This document shows positions 8,321 to 16,552 of a DNA stretch of 64,000 bases, in pieces. Position 1 is the stretch's first letter. Every line of letters begins with the position of its first letter. Below the pieces are notes generated by a model that worked only from the letters and a program-made list of their open reading frames with translations, was not told the DNA's origin and did not search any database. The DNA is from Albimonas donghaensis (GTDB taxonomy: Bacteria; Pseudomonadota; Alphaproteobacteria; Rhodobacterales; Rhodobacteraceae), in assembly GCF_900106695.1 (NCBI RefSeq), contig NZ_FNMZ01000002.1:434001-498000 (forward strand). The letters run 5' to 3'. The translations under genes were made by a program, and so were the position numbers.

Positions 8321-10759
8321 ATGAAGTTCACTCTCTCCTGGCTCAAGGAGCATCTCGACACCGACGCCAGCCCGCAGGAGATCGCGGACACGCTCACCGA
8401 TCTCGGGCTGGAGCTGGAGGAGCTGACGGACCCCGCCGACGCGCTCGGCGGCTTCCGCATCTGCCGGGTGATCGAGGCCGGCCCCCATCCCGACGCCGAC
8501 CGCCTGCGCCTGTGCCGGGTGGAGACCTGGCCGAACGGGCCCGACGCGCCCTCGGCCGAGGTGCAGGTGGTGTGCGGCGCGCCCAACGCGCGCACCGGGC
8601 TGGTCGGCGTCTTCGCCGCGCCGGGCATGCATATCCCCGGCACGGGCGTGGACCTGAAGCCCGGCGTGATCCGGGGTGTGGAGTCCAACGGCATGCTCTG
8701 CTCGGAGCGCGAGCTGGAGATCTCCGAGGACCATGACGGCATCATCGACCTGCCCGAGGACGCGCCGCTGGGCGCCCGTTACATCGACTACGCGGACCTC
8801 AACGACGTGGTCTTCGACATCGCCATCACCCCGAACCGCCCCGACGCGCTGGGCGTGGCGGGGATCGCGCGCGACCTCGCGGCACGGGGAATCGGCACGC
8901 TGAAGACCCCGGCGATCGAGGCGGTTCCGGGCGAATTCGCCTCGCCGGTCTCGGTGTCGCTGGCCCCGGAAGTCGCGGACCTCGCCTGCCCGATTTTCGC
9001 CGGACGCCTGATCCGCGGCGTGAAGAACGGCCCCTCGCCCGCCTGGCTTCAGCGCCGTCTGCGGGCCATCGGGCTGCGGCCGATCTCGGCGCTGGTCGAT
9101 GTCACCAACTTCATCACCTATGACCGCGGCCGCCCGCTGCATGTCTTCGACGCCGCCAAGGTGACGGGCGACCTGCAGGTCCGCTTCGCGCGCGAGGGCG
9201 AGGAACTGCTGGCGCTCGACGGCAAGACCTATGCGCTCGACCCGACCATGACCGTGGTGGCGGACGAGGCCGGGGCGGAATCGCTGGGCGGGATCATGGG
9301 CGGCGAGGCCTCGGGCTGCACCGAGACCACCACCGACGTCTTCGTCGAGGCCGCCTGGTTCGACCCGATCCGCACCGCGCTTTCGGGCCGCAAGCTGAAG
9401 ATCAACTCCGACGCCCGCTACCGCTTCGACCGCGGCGTGGACCCGGAAAGCTGCGTGGACGGGATCGAGGCCGCGACCGCGATGATCCTCGACCTGTGCG
9501 GGGGCGAGCCCTCGGAGGTGATCGTCGCCGGCCAGGCCCCGGACATGGCGCGCGCCTACCGGCTGGACCCGGCCCGCTGCGCCTCGCTGGTCGGCATGGA
9601 CATCCCGGAGGCCGAGCAGCGCCGCATCCTGTCCGCGCTGGGCTTCGCGCCCCGCGACGTGGAGGGCGGGCGGATCATGGTCGACGTCCCCTCCTGGCGC
9701 CCCGATGTGCAGGGCGAGGCCGACCTGGTGGAGGAAGTGGCCCGCGTCGCGTCCCTCACCAAGCTGGAGGCCCGACCCCTGCCCCGTCCGTCCACGGGCG
9801 TGACCCGGCCGACGATGACGCTGGGCCAGAAGCGCGAGGCCACCGCCCGCCGGGCGCTGGCCATGGCCGGCATGAACGAATGCGTGACCTATTCCTTCGT
9901 CTCCCAGGGCCAGGCCGCGGCCTTCGGCGGCGGTTCGGACGCGGTGCGGCTGGAGAACCCGATCAGCTCGGAGATGAGCCACATGCGCCCGGACCCGCTG
10001 GCCGGGCTGATGGCCGCCGTGGCGCGCAACCAGGCCCGCGGGGCCGGTGAGATCGCGCTGTTCGAGATCGGGCCGGGCTGGTCGGGCGGCGAGCCGGAGG
10101 ATCAGCGGGTGGTCGCCTCCGGCGTCTTCGCCGGCGCCTCCGCGCCCCGCGAATGGACCGGCGCCCGGCGCCCCGTGGACCTGTGGGACGCCAAGGCCGC
10201 GGCGGAGGCGGCGCTGGCCGCGCTGGGCGCGCCGGTGGAGCGCCTGATGGTGATGCGCAACGCGCCCGACTGGTTCCATCCGGGCCGCTCCGCCGTGCTG
10301 TCGCTGGGCCCCAAGGTTCCGCTGGCCGTCTATGGCGAACTGCACCCGCGGGCGCTTGAGGCGATGGACGTGAAGGGGCCGGCCGCCGCCTTCACCCTGT
10401 TCCTCGACGCGATCCCGGTTCCCAAGGCGCGCTCCATCGCGCGCCCGGCGCTGGGGGCCTCGGACCTGCAGGCGGTGGAGCGGGACTTCGCCTTCGTGGT
10501 CGACGCGGACTGCGAGGCGGAGACCCTGCTGCGCGCGGCTCGCGGCGCCGACAAGGCGCTGATCGCCGGGGCCACGGTCTTCGACGTGTTCGGCGGCCCG
10601 AAGGCGGCGGCGTCCCTGGGCGAGGGCAAGAAGTCCGTCGCCATCGCCGTGCGGCTTCAGCCGAAGAAGAAGACGCTGACCGAGGACGAGATCGAGGCGG
10701 TGGCGAACAAGGTCGTCGCGGCGGTCCAGAAGGCCTCCGGCGGCACGCTGCGCGCCTGA
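8321..10759 (+). CDS. pheT: Phenylalanine--tRNA ligase beta subunit
   Basis: This 812-residue partner of PheS shows the full bacterial domain order. The EMAP/tRNA-binding OB fold covers about residues 39-150 and includes HPDADRLRLCRV and VVCGAPNARTG. The B3/B4 editing region runs about 210-385 and includes DVTNFITYDRGRPLHVFD and MGGEASG. B5 covers about 405-475. The catalytic-like module contains YSFVSQGQA and MRPDPLAGLM. The C-terminal anticodon-binding ferredoxin-like domain covers about 715-811 and includes AVERDFAFVVD. The length is normal. ATG 8321 gives MKFTLSWLKEHLDTD, the typical PheT start. Separation from pheS by a small gene and a long gap is atypical, since pheS and pheT are usually adjacent or close. 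Confidence 0.97.
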   Translation: MKFTLSWLKEHLDTDASPQEIADTLTDLGLELEELTDPADALGGFRICRVIEAGPHPDADRLRLCRVETWPNGPDAPSAEVQVVCGAPNARTGLVGVFAAPGMHIPGTGVDLKPGVIRGVESNGMLCSERELEISEDHDGIIDLPEDAPLGARYIDYADLNDVVFDIAITPNRPDALGVAGIARDLAARGIGTLKTPAIEAVPGEFASPVSVSLAPEVADLACPIFAGRLIRGVKNGPSPAWLQRRLRAIGLRPISALVDVTNFITYDRGRPLHVFDAAKVTGDLQVRFAREGEELLALDGKTYALDPTMTVVADEAGAESLGGIMGGEASGCTETTTDVFVEAAWFDPIRTALSGRKLKINSDARYRFDRGVDPESCVDGIEAATAMILDLCGGEPSEVIVAGQAPDMARAYRLDPARCASLVGMDIPEAEQRRILSALGFAPRDVEGGRIMVDVPSWRPDVQGEADLVEEVARVASLTKLEARPLPRPSTGVTRPTMTLGQKREATARRALAMAGMNECVTYSFVSQGQAAAFGGGSDAVRLENPISSEMSHMRPDPLAGLMAAVARNQARGAGEIALFEIGPGWSGGEPEDQRVVASGVFAGASAPREWTGARRPVDLWDAKAAAEAALAALGAPVERLMVMRNAPDWFHPGRSAVLSLGPKVPLAVYGELHPRALEAMDVKGPAAAFTLFLDAIPVPKARSIARPALGASDLQAVERDFAFVVDADCEAETLLRAARGADKALIAGATVFDVFGGPKAAASLGEGKKSVAIAVRLQPKKKTLTEDEIEAVANKVVAAVQKASGGTLRA

Positions 10760-10782
10760 TCCGGCGCAAGGACTGGAATTGC

Positions 10783-10814
10783 GCGCGCCCGGTCCCGAAA
10801 GGGGCCGGGCGCGC
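10783..10814. terminator. Perfect 14-bp hairpin between pheT and ribH
   Basis: GCGCGCCCGGTCCC and GGGGCCGGGCGCGC (one G-T pair) flank a GAAA tetraloop between the convergent pheT and ribH stops. There is no U-tract, so it may act as a two-way transcription barrier or an mRNA 3'-end stabiliser. Confidence 0.65.
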
Positions 10815-10826
10815 TGCATTTCAAAC

Positions 10827-11336
10827 TCAGGCGGCCAGCGCCGCGGCGCCGCCCTCCACGGCCCGGTGGGCCTCCAGCGTCGCCATGCAGGCCTCGGCGG
10901 CCTCGCGGCCCTTGACCACGAAATGATCGCGGAAGAAGGCCTCGAGCGGCGGCGTCTCCTGGAAGTTGTGCGGGGTCAGCACGACCGAGAGCACCGGGAT
11001 CCCGGTCTCCAGCCCCACCTGCATGAGGGCGGAGACGACCGTCTCCGACACGAAATCATGCCGGTAGATGCCGCCGTCGACCACGAAGGCGCAACCCACC
11101 ACCGCGTCGTAACGGCCGGTGGCGGCGAGGCGCTTGGCAAGCAGCGGGATCTCGAAGGCGCCGGGCACGTCGAGCACCTCGACCTCGGCCCCGCCCTGGG
11201 TCAGGCCGTCCATCTCCGCGGTGAAGCTGGCGCAGGCCTCGTCGACGACGCCCGAATGCCAGCGGGCGCGGATGAAGGCGACGCGGGCCGCCTTGCCGGT
11301 GGATTGAGTCTTGGATTGGGTCTGGGTCCGATCCAT
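10827..11336 (-). CDS. ribH: 6,7-dimethyl-8-ribityllumazine synthase, RibH2 type
   Basis: This 169-residue enzyme joins 5-amino-6-ribitylamino-uracil with dihydroxybutanone phosphate in riboflavin synthesis. [15 protein letters not shown] at the N-terminus, [33 protein letters not shown] and [14 protein letters not shown] are typical. The WH...VDEA form and the final extension resemble RibH2 of rhizobia and Brucella rather than the common RibH1. ATG 11336 follows GAGGAGGG by 8 bases. An in-frame ATG at 11363 lies before that site and is less likely. No other riboflavin gene is nearby, so this is a stand-alone unit controlled by the upstream riboswitch. Confidence 0.93.
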   Translation of the reverse strand: MDRTQTQSKTQSTGKAARVAFIRARWHSGVVDEACASFTAEMDGLTQGGAEVEVLDVPGAFEIPLLAKRLAATGRYDAVVGCAFVVDGGIYRHDFVSETVVSALMQVGLETGIPVLSVVLTPHNFQETPPLEAFFRDHFVVKGREAAEACMATLEAHRAVEGGAAALAA

Positions 11337-11439
11337 TGCGAGTCCCTCCTCGAGGACAAACATGAATCGGGACGACGAGCGCCGCGGACGCCGCGACGGA
11401 CCGCATGGCGATCCGGCCCCGCGGCCGCGTCTCCCGTTC

Positions 11440-11592
11440 TCTTTCATCCGGACTATGACCGTCGGCGCCGGGGTCTCACCGGTCTCTGCTGACCGCCTTC
11501 GGGGGGGCTGGGCCCCTCTCCGGCGCGCTCGCGGGCTCATGCCTGTCGCCAGGCCATCACCGCCGGTGGGGACTTTCACCCCGCCCCGAGAA
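11440..11592 (-). ncRNA. FMN riboswitch (RFN element)
   Basis: Read on the minus strand, the conserved RFN blocks appear in order: GGGGCGGGGTGAAAGTCCCC, ACCGGCGGT, AGCCCGCGAGCG, GGTCAGCAGA, CCGGTGAGA, GCCGACGGTCATAGTCCGGATG and AAAGAG. Flavin mononucleotide binding is expected to turn ribH off. The 100 bases to the ribH start would hold the expression platform. I see no T-tract terminator there, so control of the GAGGAGGG ribosome site is more likely than attenuation. Confidence 0.96.
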
Positions 11593-11831
11593 CTTGACCG
11601 GCCGGTCGGCAGGTCAGGGGCGAGAATAGCGAGTGTCGGACACCGCGTCCAGCGGCGGCGCGCGCGGAAAACGGGGCCGCGCGTCCGCCCGCGCGCCGGT
11701 GGCCCTCGGGCGCCCGCGCGGCCGGCGAACCGGCGCGCGGGTGGACAGGGGACCGGCGGCGACCGCGCGCGCCGACCCGAAGGCCGCTTGCGGCCGGAGA
11801 TATGGGAATGCCCCGCAAGGGCGCCGCCGGC
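11593..11831. other. Intergenic region upstream of the riboswitch
   Basis: About 240 bases between the riboswitch and the cobA stop. It should hold the ribH promoter, but no convincing -35/-10 pair could be picked on the minus strand. Confidence 0.4.
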
Positions 11832-12680
11832 TTACGGCTCCTCGGCCGGGCGACCGCGGCCGAGAGGGTCGAGATCCGTCGGCCCCTCGCCCTGCCACCA
11901 GGCCAGCGCGCGGCGCAACAGGGCGGCGCGTCCGATCACGATCAGCGCCGGGGGGACCATCCCCGCCGCCGCCACATCCTCGGCGGCGCGGGCCAGCGTC
12001 GTCTCCAGCACCCTCTGCGCGGGCAGGGTGGCGTCGGTGACCACCGCCACCGGCTCCTCCGCCGACCGCCCCGCCGCGATGAAGCGGGTGGCGAGCTCGC
12101 CCAGCGTGCGCAGCCCCATATAGACCACCACCACCTGGGAGCCCCTGGCGATGGCCGCCCAGTCGATGGCCGCCGGCGCCTCGCCCCGGGCGTCATGGCC
12201 GGTGATGAAGGTCACGGACTGGTTCACGTCGCGATGCGTGGCCGGGATGCCCGCATAGGCCAGCCCGCCGATGCCGGCGGTGATGCCGGGGATGATGCGG
12301 ATCGGCACGCCATGCTGGACCAGCGTCTGCGCCTCCTCCCCCCCGCGGCCGAACAGGAACGGATCGCCCCCCTTCAGCCGCAGCACCCGCTGGCCCGCGC
12401 GCGCCATCTCCACCAGCCGCAGCGAGATGTCCCGCTGCTTCGCCGAGGGCTTGCCCCCCCGCTTGCCGGCGAAAACCCGCTCCGCCGCCGGGTTGGCGAA
12501 ATCCAGCACACGGTCGTCGACCAGCGCGTCATAGACCACCACATCCGCCTGCCGCAGCCCGTTCAGCGCGTGCAGGGTCAGCAGGCCGGGATCGCCGGGC
12601 CCGGCGCCGGCCAGCCACACCCATCCGGGCAGCATCTCGGGCCAGTCATGCGAGGCGGGGAGGGGGTCGGGAAGGCTCAT
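11832..12680 (-). CDS. cobA: Uroporphyrinogen-III C-methyltransferase
   Basis: This 282-residue SAM-dependent enzyme makes precorrin-2 from uroporphyrinogen III, the branch point to siroheme and cobalamin. VWLAGAGPGDPGLLTLHAL opens the fold at about residue 21. YDALVD, GKRGGK, LRLKGGDPFLFGRGGEE and PGITAGIGGLAYAGIPATHR are the SUMT signatures. It lacks the CysG dehydrogenase/ferrochelatase domain, so it is the single-function form. It lies 46 bases after soxG on the same strand and may be read from the sox operon. Confidence 0.95.
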   Translation of the reverse strand: MSLPDPLPASHDWPEMLPGWVWLAGAGPGDPGLLTLHALNGLRQADVVVYDALVDDRVLDFANPAAERVFAGKRGGKPSAKQRDISLRLVEMARAGQRVLRLKGGDPFLFGRGGEEAQTLVQHGVPIRIIPGITAGIGGLAYAGIPATHRDVNQSVTFITGHDARGEAPAAIDWAAIARGSQVVVVYMGLRTLGELATRFIAAGRSAEEPVAVVTDATLPAQRVLETTLARAAEDVAAAGMVPPALIVIGRAALLRRALAWWQGEGPTDLDPLGRGRPAEEP

Positions 12681-12726
12681 GAAGATTCAATAGCCGCCGC
12701 CCGCCCCTTCGCCTAGTCGCCGCGGC

Positions 12727-13242
12727 TCAGCCGACAAGGCGAGCGGCGACGCGCCGCGCCTGCGCCGCCAGCGTCGGCGCGTGGGAACGCGGGACCAGAA
12801 GCTCCGCCCCCTCCGCGTCGCGCAACAGGGTCAGGGGGACATGGCGCCAGCCGGTGAGCGCCGCCGAGCCCTCCGGGAAGGCGGCCTCACGCAGGTCGAG
12901 CGGGACCAGCCGGGCCAGCGCCTCCGACGCGCGCGCCCATTCCCCCGCGAGGCGCAGCCGCGCGAGCCCCGCCCCGATTTCCGCCGAGACGCCGGCCTCG
13001 GGCGCGAGTTCCGCCAGCGCGGCGGGCGGAGGCCCGGCCGGGTCCGCGGCGGTCCAGATCCGCCAGACCAGCGGCGCGCGCCGCCAGATACGGGCGCCGT
13101 TGGCGGCCTCCACCCAGGCGCCGGGCGCGGGCGCCGGGGCGTCGAGCGCCTTGCACAGCCGGGCGCCGTCGGGGCCGCGCCAGACCTCGGCCTCCCACAG
13201 GGCGCCGGCGGGGAGCAGGTCGATGACCAGGGCCTCGGTCAT
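12727..13242 (-). CDS. soxG: Sarcosine oxidase gamma subunit
   Basis: This 171-residue smallest-but-one subunit of tetrameric sarcosine oxidase is the last gene of soxBDAG. Its start overlaps the soxA stop (ATGA). Family features are weak, as usual for SoxG. The segment AALTGWRHVPLTLLRDAEGAELLVPRSHAPTL (described here in halves: a GW-x-HVPLTLLRD block and a VPRSHA block) matches the conserved C-terminal part. Identification relies mainly on position and length. It has a structural role in the complex. Confidence 0.88.
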   Translation of the reverse strand: MTEALVIDLLPAGALWEAEVWRGPDGARLCKALDAPAPAPGAWVEAANGARIWRRAPLVWRIWTAADPAGPPPAALAELAPEAGVSAEIGAGLARLRLAGEWARASEALARLVPLDLREAAFPEGSAALTGWRHVPLTLLRDAEGAELLVPRSHAPTLAAQARRVAARLVG

Positions 13243-16200
13243 GCCGCGCCCTCCCCTTTCCCGCGCGATCCCTTCGGCTCGCCCTCCATCCGCGCGCCTT
13301 CGGGGTCGCCTTTCATCCGCGATCCCTTCGGATCACCCTTCATCCGCGATCCCTTCGGATCGACGAAACACGCCGCGCGGACCTTCATCTTGGTCACCGT
13401 GCCGGCGGTCGGGTCATGGGCCATCAGGGTCCGCCCCTCCAGCGCCTCGACCCCGCCTTCGGCGAAGCCCAGCGCGATGCGGGCGCCGATGGCGGGGCTG
13501 TCGGCGACCGAGGCGATCCAGCCGACGCCGCGCCCCGTCTCCTCGCCCAGCCGATGCAGCAGGGCGCCGGCGCGCACCTGCGCCCCCGCTTCCGCCGGGA
13601 CCAGGCCCACCAGCCGCGGACGGGCGGGATCGGCCAGCGCCTCCCGCCCCATTAGCGCGCGCCCGAGGAACGGCTTTTTCTTCGAGGCCATCCCCGCCAT
13701 CCCGAGATCCGCCAGCGTCGCCCGCCCGTCGATCTCGCGCCCGGTGAGGAACCCTTTCTCCACTCGCAGGATATCCAGCGCCTCCAGCCCGTAGAGCCCG
13801 CCGCCCTCCGCCCGCGCCGCCGCCGCCAGCGCGTCCCACAGCGCGGGGGCGTCGTCGGGGCGGACATGGACCTCGAAGGCCAGTTCCCCCGAGAAACTGA
13901 TCCGCGCCACCCGCGCCGGAACCCCGGCCACGACCATCTCCCGCACGCCGAGGAAGGGGAGCGCGGCGTCGGACACGTCGTCCTCCGTCGCCCGGCCCAG
14001 CGCCGCGCGGGCGCGGGGGCCGGCGACCGCCAGGGCGCACCAGGCTTCCGTCACCGGGGTCACCGCGGCGCGGAACGGGCCGAGGCGGGCCTTCCAGCGG
14101 GCGAAATGCGCCTCCGCGGCCTCGGCATGGCCGGTGGTGGTGGTGACCAGGAAGGCGGTCTCGGACAGGCGCCAGATCGTGCCGTCATCGAAGACGATCC
14201 CGTCCTCGCGCAGCAGGAACCCGTAGCGCGCCTTGCCCACCGGCAGGGTCGAGACGAGGTTCGAGAACATCGCGTCCAGGAACGCCGCCGCGTCCGGCCC
14301 CTGCACCATGAACTTGCCCAGGGTCGAGATATCGCAGACCCCGACCGAGGCGCGGACCAACGCCGCCTCGCGCATCGAGGCGGCGCGCAGGTCCTCGGCC
14401 GCGGCCGGGAAATACCACGGCCGGCGCCAATGGCCGGCGTCGACGAAGACGGCGCCGGCGGCCTCGGCCCGGGCGTGGAAGGGGGTGGGGCGGGCGGGGG
14501 CCCAGGTCTCGCCGGTGATCTCTCCGGCGAAAACGCCCATGGAGACCGGGGCGTAGGGCGGGCGGAAGGTGGTCGTGCCCAGCGCGCCGGGGCCGGCCTC
14601 GCCCAGCGCCTCGGCCATGATCGCGAGCCCCGACACGCCGCCCGCCTTGCCCTGGTCGGTGGCCATGCCCAGCGTGGTGTAGCGCTTCATGTGCTCGGGC
14701 GCCTCGAAGCCCTCGGCCTTCGCCTGGCGGATGTCGGCGGCGGTGACGTCATGCATCAGGTCGACGAATTTCCTGTCCGAGCGGCCGCGGGCGTGGATCT
14801 CCCAGACCGGGAGGGGCGGGGTCTCCCATCCCCCCGGTTCGGCGTCCTTCAGGGGACGGCGGCGGGTGACGCGCAGGGCGATGGCGGCGCGGCGACCCGC
14901 GGCGCGGCCGGAGGCGAGGCAGGCCTCGGTCTCCCACACGCCCGCGGCGGACCCGCAGGCGATGACCTCGCCCTCGCCGGGCAGGAAGCAGAGCAGGTCG
15001 TCGGACCACACAGGCCGGGCGCGGGCATGGCTGGTCAGGTGCAGGGCCGGCGACCAGCCGCCCGAGACGGCGACGATATCGGCGGCGAGCTTTTCCTCGG
15101 GCAGCGCCCGGCCCGCGCCCCGGTGGCGGCCGCAGAGCAGCCCGGTCACCCCGCCAGAAAACCCGCCCGACAGCGCCCGGATCGGCGCCATGCCGGGGCG
15201 GACGGTCACGCCGGCCTCCGTCGCGACCGCGCAGGCCGCCTCCGGCGCCCGCTCGCGCAGGTCCAGCAAGGTGACGTCCAGCCCCGCCGTCGCCAGCGCC
15301 GCGGCGGGCGCGTAGGCGGAATCGTTGGTGGTCGCCACCACGATCCGCCGCCCGGGCGCGACCCCGTGCCGGACCGCGTAGGTTCCCGCCGCGGCGGCGC
15401 CCATCACGCCGGGGCGGTCGTTGTCCCCGAAGACCAGCGGACGTTCGATGGCGCCTGTCGCCGCGATGATCCCGCCGCTGCGCACCAGCCGCAGCCGCTC
15501 ACGCACGGGGCCGCCGGCGGGGAGGCGCTCGACCACCCCCGCGACGCCGTGATCGTAGAGGCCGAAGACCTGCGCGCGGGTCAGCACCCGGATTCCGTCG
15601 TGGGCCGCGACCGCATTCGCAAGCGGGGCCAGCGTCGCCGCGCCGTCGGGGTCGGACAGCAGCGCGCCGCCGATCGCGAAATCCTGCTCGGCGAGGATGA
15701 CGTCCGCGCCCTGTTCCGCCGCCTCCAGCGCCGCGGACAGACCGGCGGGCCCGGCCCCGGCGACCAGCAGGTCGCAATGGTCGTGGACCTGTTCGTAAAG
15801 GTCCGGGTCGGGCGCGGTGGTGACGGCGCCGAGACCGGCGGCGCGGCGGATCAGATGCTCGAACCCCATCCAGACGCGCGTGCCCGCGACCGGCCCCATG
15901 AAGGTCTTGTAGTAGAAACCGGCGGTCAGGAACCGCCCCATCAGGTCGTTGGCCTGCCCGAGATCGAAGCCCAGCGACGGCCAGTGGTTCTGCGAAGCGG
16001 CGACCAGCCCCGCCTCCAGCTCCACCACCGAGGCCTTGAGGTTGGGCGTGCGCCGCCCGCCCTCGCCCACCGTCGCCAGCGCGCCGGCCTCTTCCTCTCC
16101 GGCCGCCATGATCCCGCGGGGGCGGTGATACTTGAAGGACCGGCCCACCAGCCGCACCCCGTTGGCCATCAGCGCCGCGGACAGGGTGTCCCCCGCCTGC

Positions 16201-16274
16201 CCGGTCATCGCCGTCCCGTTCCAGCGGAAGGACAGCGGCGTCTCGGCCCGGCCGCGCAGTCTGAACCCGGTCAT
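13239..16274 (-). CDS. soxA: Sarcosine oxidase alpha subunit
   Basis: This 1011-residue large subunit oxidatively demethylates sarcosine, passing the C1 unit to tetrahydrofolate. The N-terminal 100 residues form a 2Fe-2S-like domain (LSAALMANGVRLVGRSFKYHRPRG). An NAD-binding Rossmann fold follows (LLVAGAGPAGLSAALEAAEQGADV near 170). The C-terminal half is a GcvT-like aminomethyltransferase domain with ISTLGKFMVQGPDAAAFLDA and VEKGFLTGREIDG. The start overlaps the soxD stop by four bases. The normal C-terminus, ending in a DPKG-like motif, is followed here by four extra degenerate copies of a 9-residue unit (see repeat). Apart from this tail the protein is of normal length. Confidence 0.95.
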   Translation of the reverse strand: MTGFRLRGRAETPLSFRWNGTAMTGQAGDTLSAALMANGVRLVGRSFKYHRPRGIMAAGEEEAGALATVGEGGRRTPNLKASVVELEAGLVAASQNHWPSLGFDLGQANDLMGRFLTAGFYYKTFMGPVAGTRVWMGFEHLIRRAAGLGAVTTAPDPDLYEQVHDHCDLLVAGAGPAGLSAALEAAEQGADVILAEQDFAIGGALLSDPDGAATLAPLANAVAAHDGIRVLTRAQVFGLYDHGVAGVVERLPAGGPVRERLRLVRSGGIIAATGAIERPLVFGDNDRPGVMGAAAAGTYAVRHGVAPGRRIVVATTNDSAYAPAAALATAGLDVTLLDLRERAPEAACAVATEAGVTVRPGMAPIRALSGGFSGGVTGLLCGRHRGAGRALPEEKLAADIVAVSGGWSPALHLTSHARARPVWSDDLLCFLPGEGEVIACGSAAGVWETEACLASGRAAGRRAAIALRVTRRRPLKDAEPGGWETPPLPVWEIHARGRSDRKFVDLMHDVTAADIRQAKAEGFEAPEHMKRYTTLGMATDQGKAGGVSGLAIMAEALGEAGPGALGTTTFRPPYAPVSMGVFAGEITGETWAPARPTPFHARAEAAGAVFVDAGHWRRPWYFPAAAEDLRAASMREAALVRASVGVCDISTLGKFMVQGPDAAAFLDAMFSNLVSTLPVGKARYGFLLREDGIVFDDGTIWRLSETAFLVTTTTGHAEAAEAHFARWKARLGPFRAAVTPVTEAWCALAVAGPRARAALGRATEDDVSDAALPFLGVREMVVAGVPARVARISFSGELAFEVHVRPDDAPALWDALAAAARAEGGGLYGLEALDILRVEKGFLTGREIDGRATLADLGMAGMASKKKPFLGRALMGREALADPARPRLVGLVPAEAGAQVRAGALLHRLGEETGRGVGWIASVADSPAIGARIALGFAEGGVEALEGRTLMAHDPTAGTVTKMKVRAACFVDPKGSRMKGDPKGSRMKGDPEGARMEGEPKGSRGKGEGAA
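13267..13364 (-). repeat. 27-bp tandem repeats encoding the SoxA C-terminal tail
   Basis: Three full 27-bp units and a partial fourth, in phase with soxA, encode DPKGSRMKG, DPKGSRMKG, DPEGARMEG and EPKGSRGKG. The two most N-terminal units are nearly identical in DNA, which suggests recent duplication of the native C-terminal DPKG motif. Confidence 0.85.
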
Positions 16275-16552
16275 CGGACGCGCACCTTCAGCGCCCGCGT
16301 CTCGGCCGGATCGGCGTGGCCGACCGACGCGACCTCATGGGTGACGTTGTTCCGGACCACCTCCAGCAGCGACCCGCAGCCGAGATGGTGGCGCCAAAGC
16401 TCCCGCGTCTCGCCCCTGGGCTGGTCGCGCAGATACACCGCATCCACCCACTTGGCCGGGCGGGCGTCGAGCGCGGGCCAGTCCATGACCGGCCCCTCAT
16501 AGGCGAATTCCCCCTCGTCGCGGAGGCCGCAGAACGGGCAGGCGAGCCGCAT
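16271..16552 (-). CDS. soxD: Sarcosine oxidase delta subunit
   Basis: This 93-residue zinc-binding subunit has CPFCGLRDEGEF at its N-terminus, WRHHLGCG around residue 53 and VRNNVTHEV near the C-terminus, all typical of SoxD. The CxxC pair and the H..C pair would hold zinc. Its start shares one base with the soxB stop (TGATG) and its stop overlaps soxA (ATGA), so the operon is translationally coupled. Confidence 0.95.
   Translation of the reverse strand: MRLACPFCGLRDEGEFAYEGPVMDWPALDARPAKWVDAVYLRDQPRGETRELWRHHLGCGSLLEVVRNNVTHEVASVGHADPAETRALKVRVR

Noticed and set aside
8099-10819. A 906-codon open frame on the minus strand opposite pheT (and similar long frames opposite soxA, the helicase and others).
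   Set aside because: In very GC-rich DNA stops are rare in all frames. These frames have Arg/Gly/His/Gln-rich composition, no family motifs, and lie opposite genes with clear identity.
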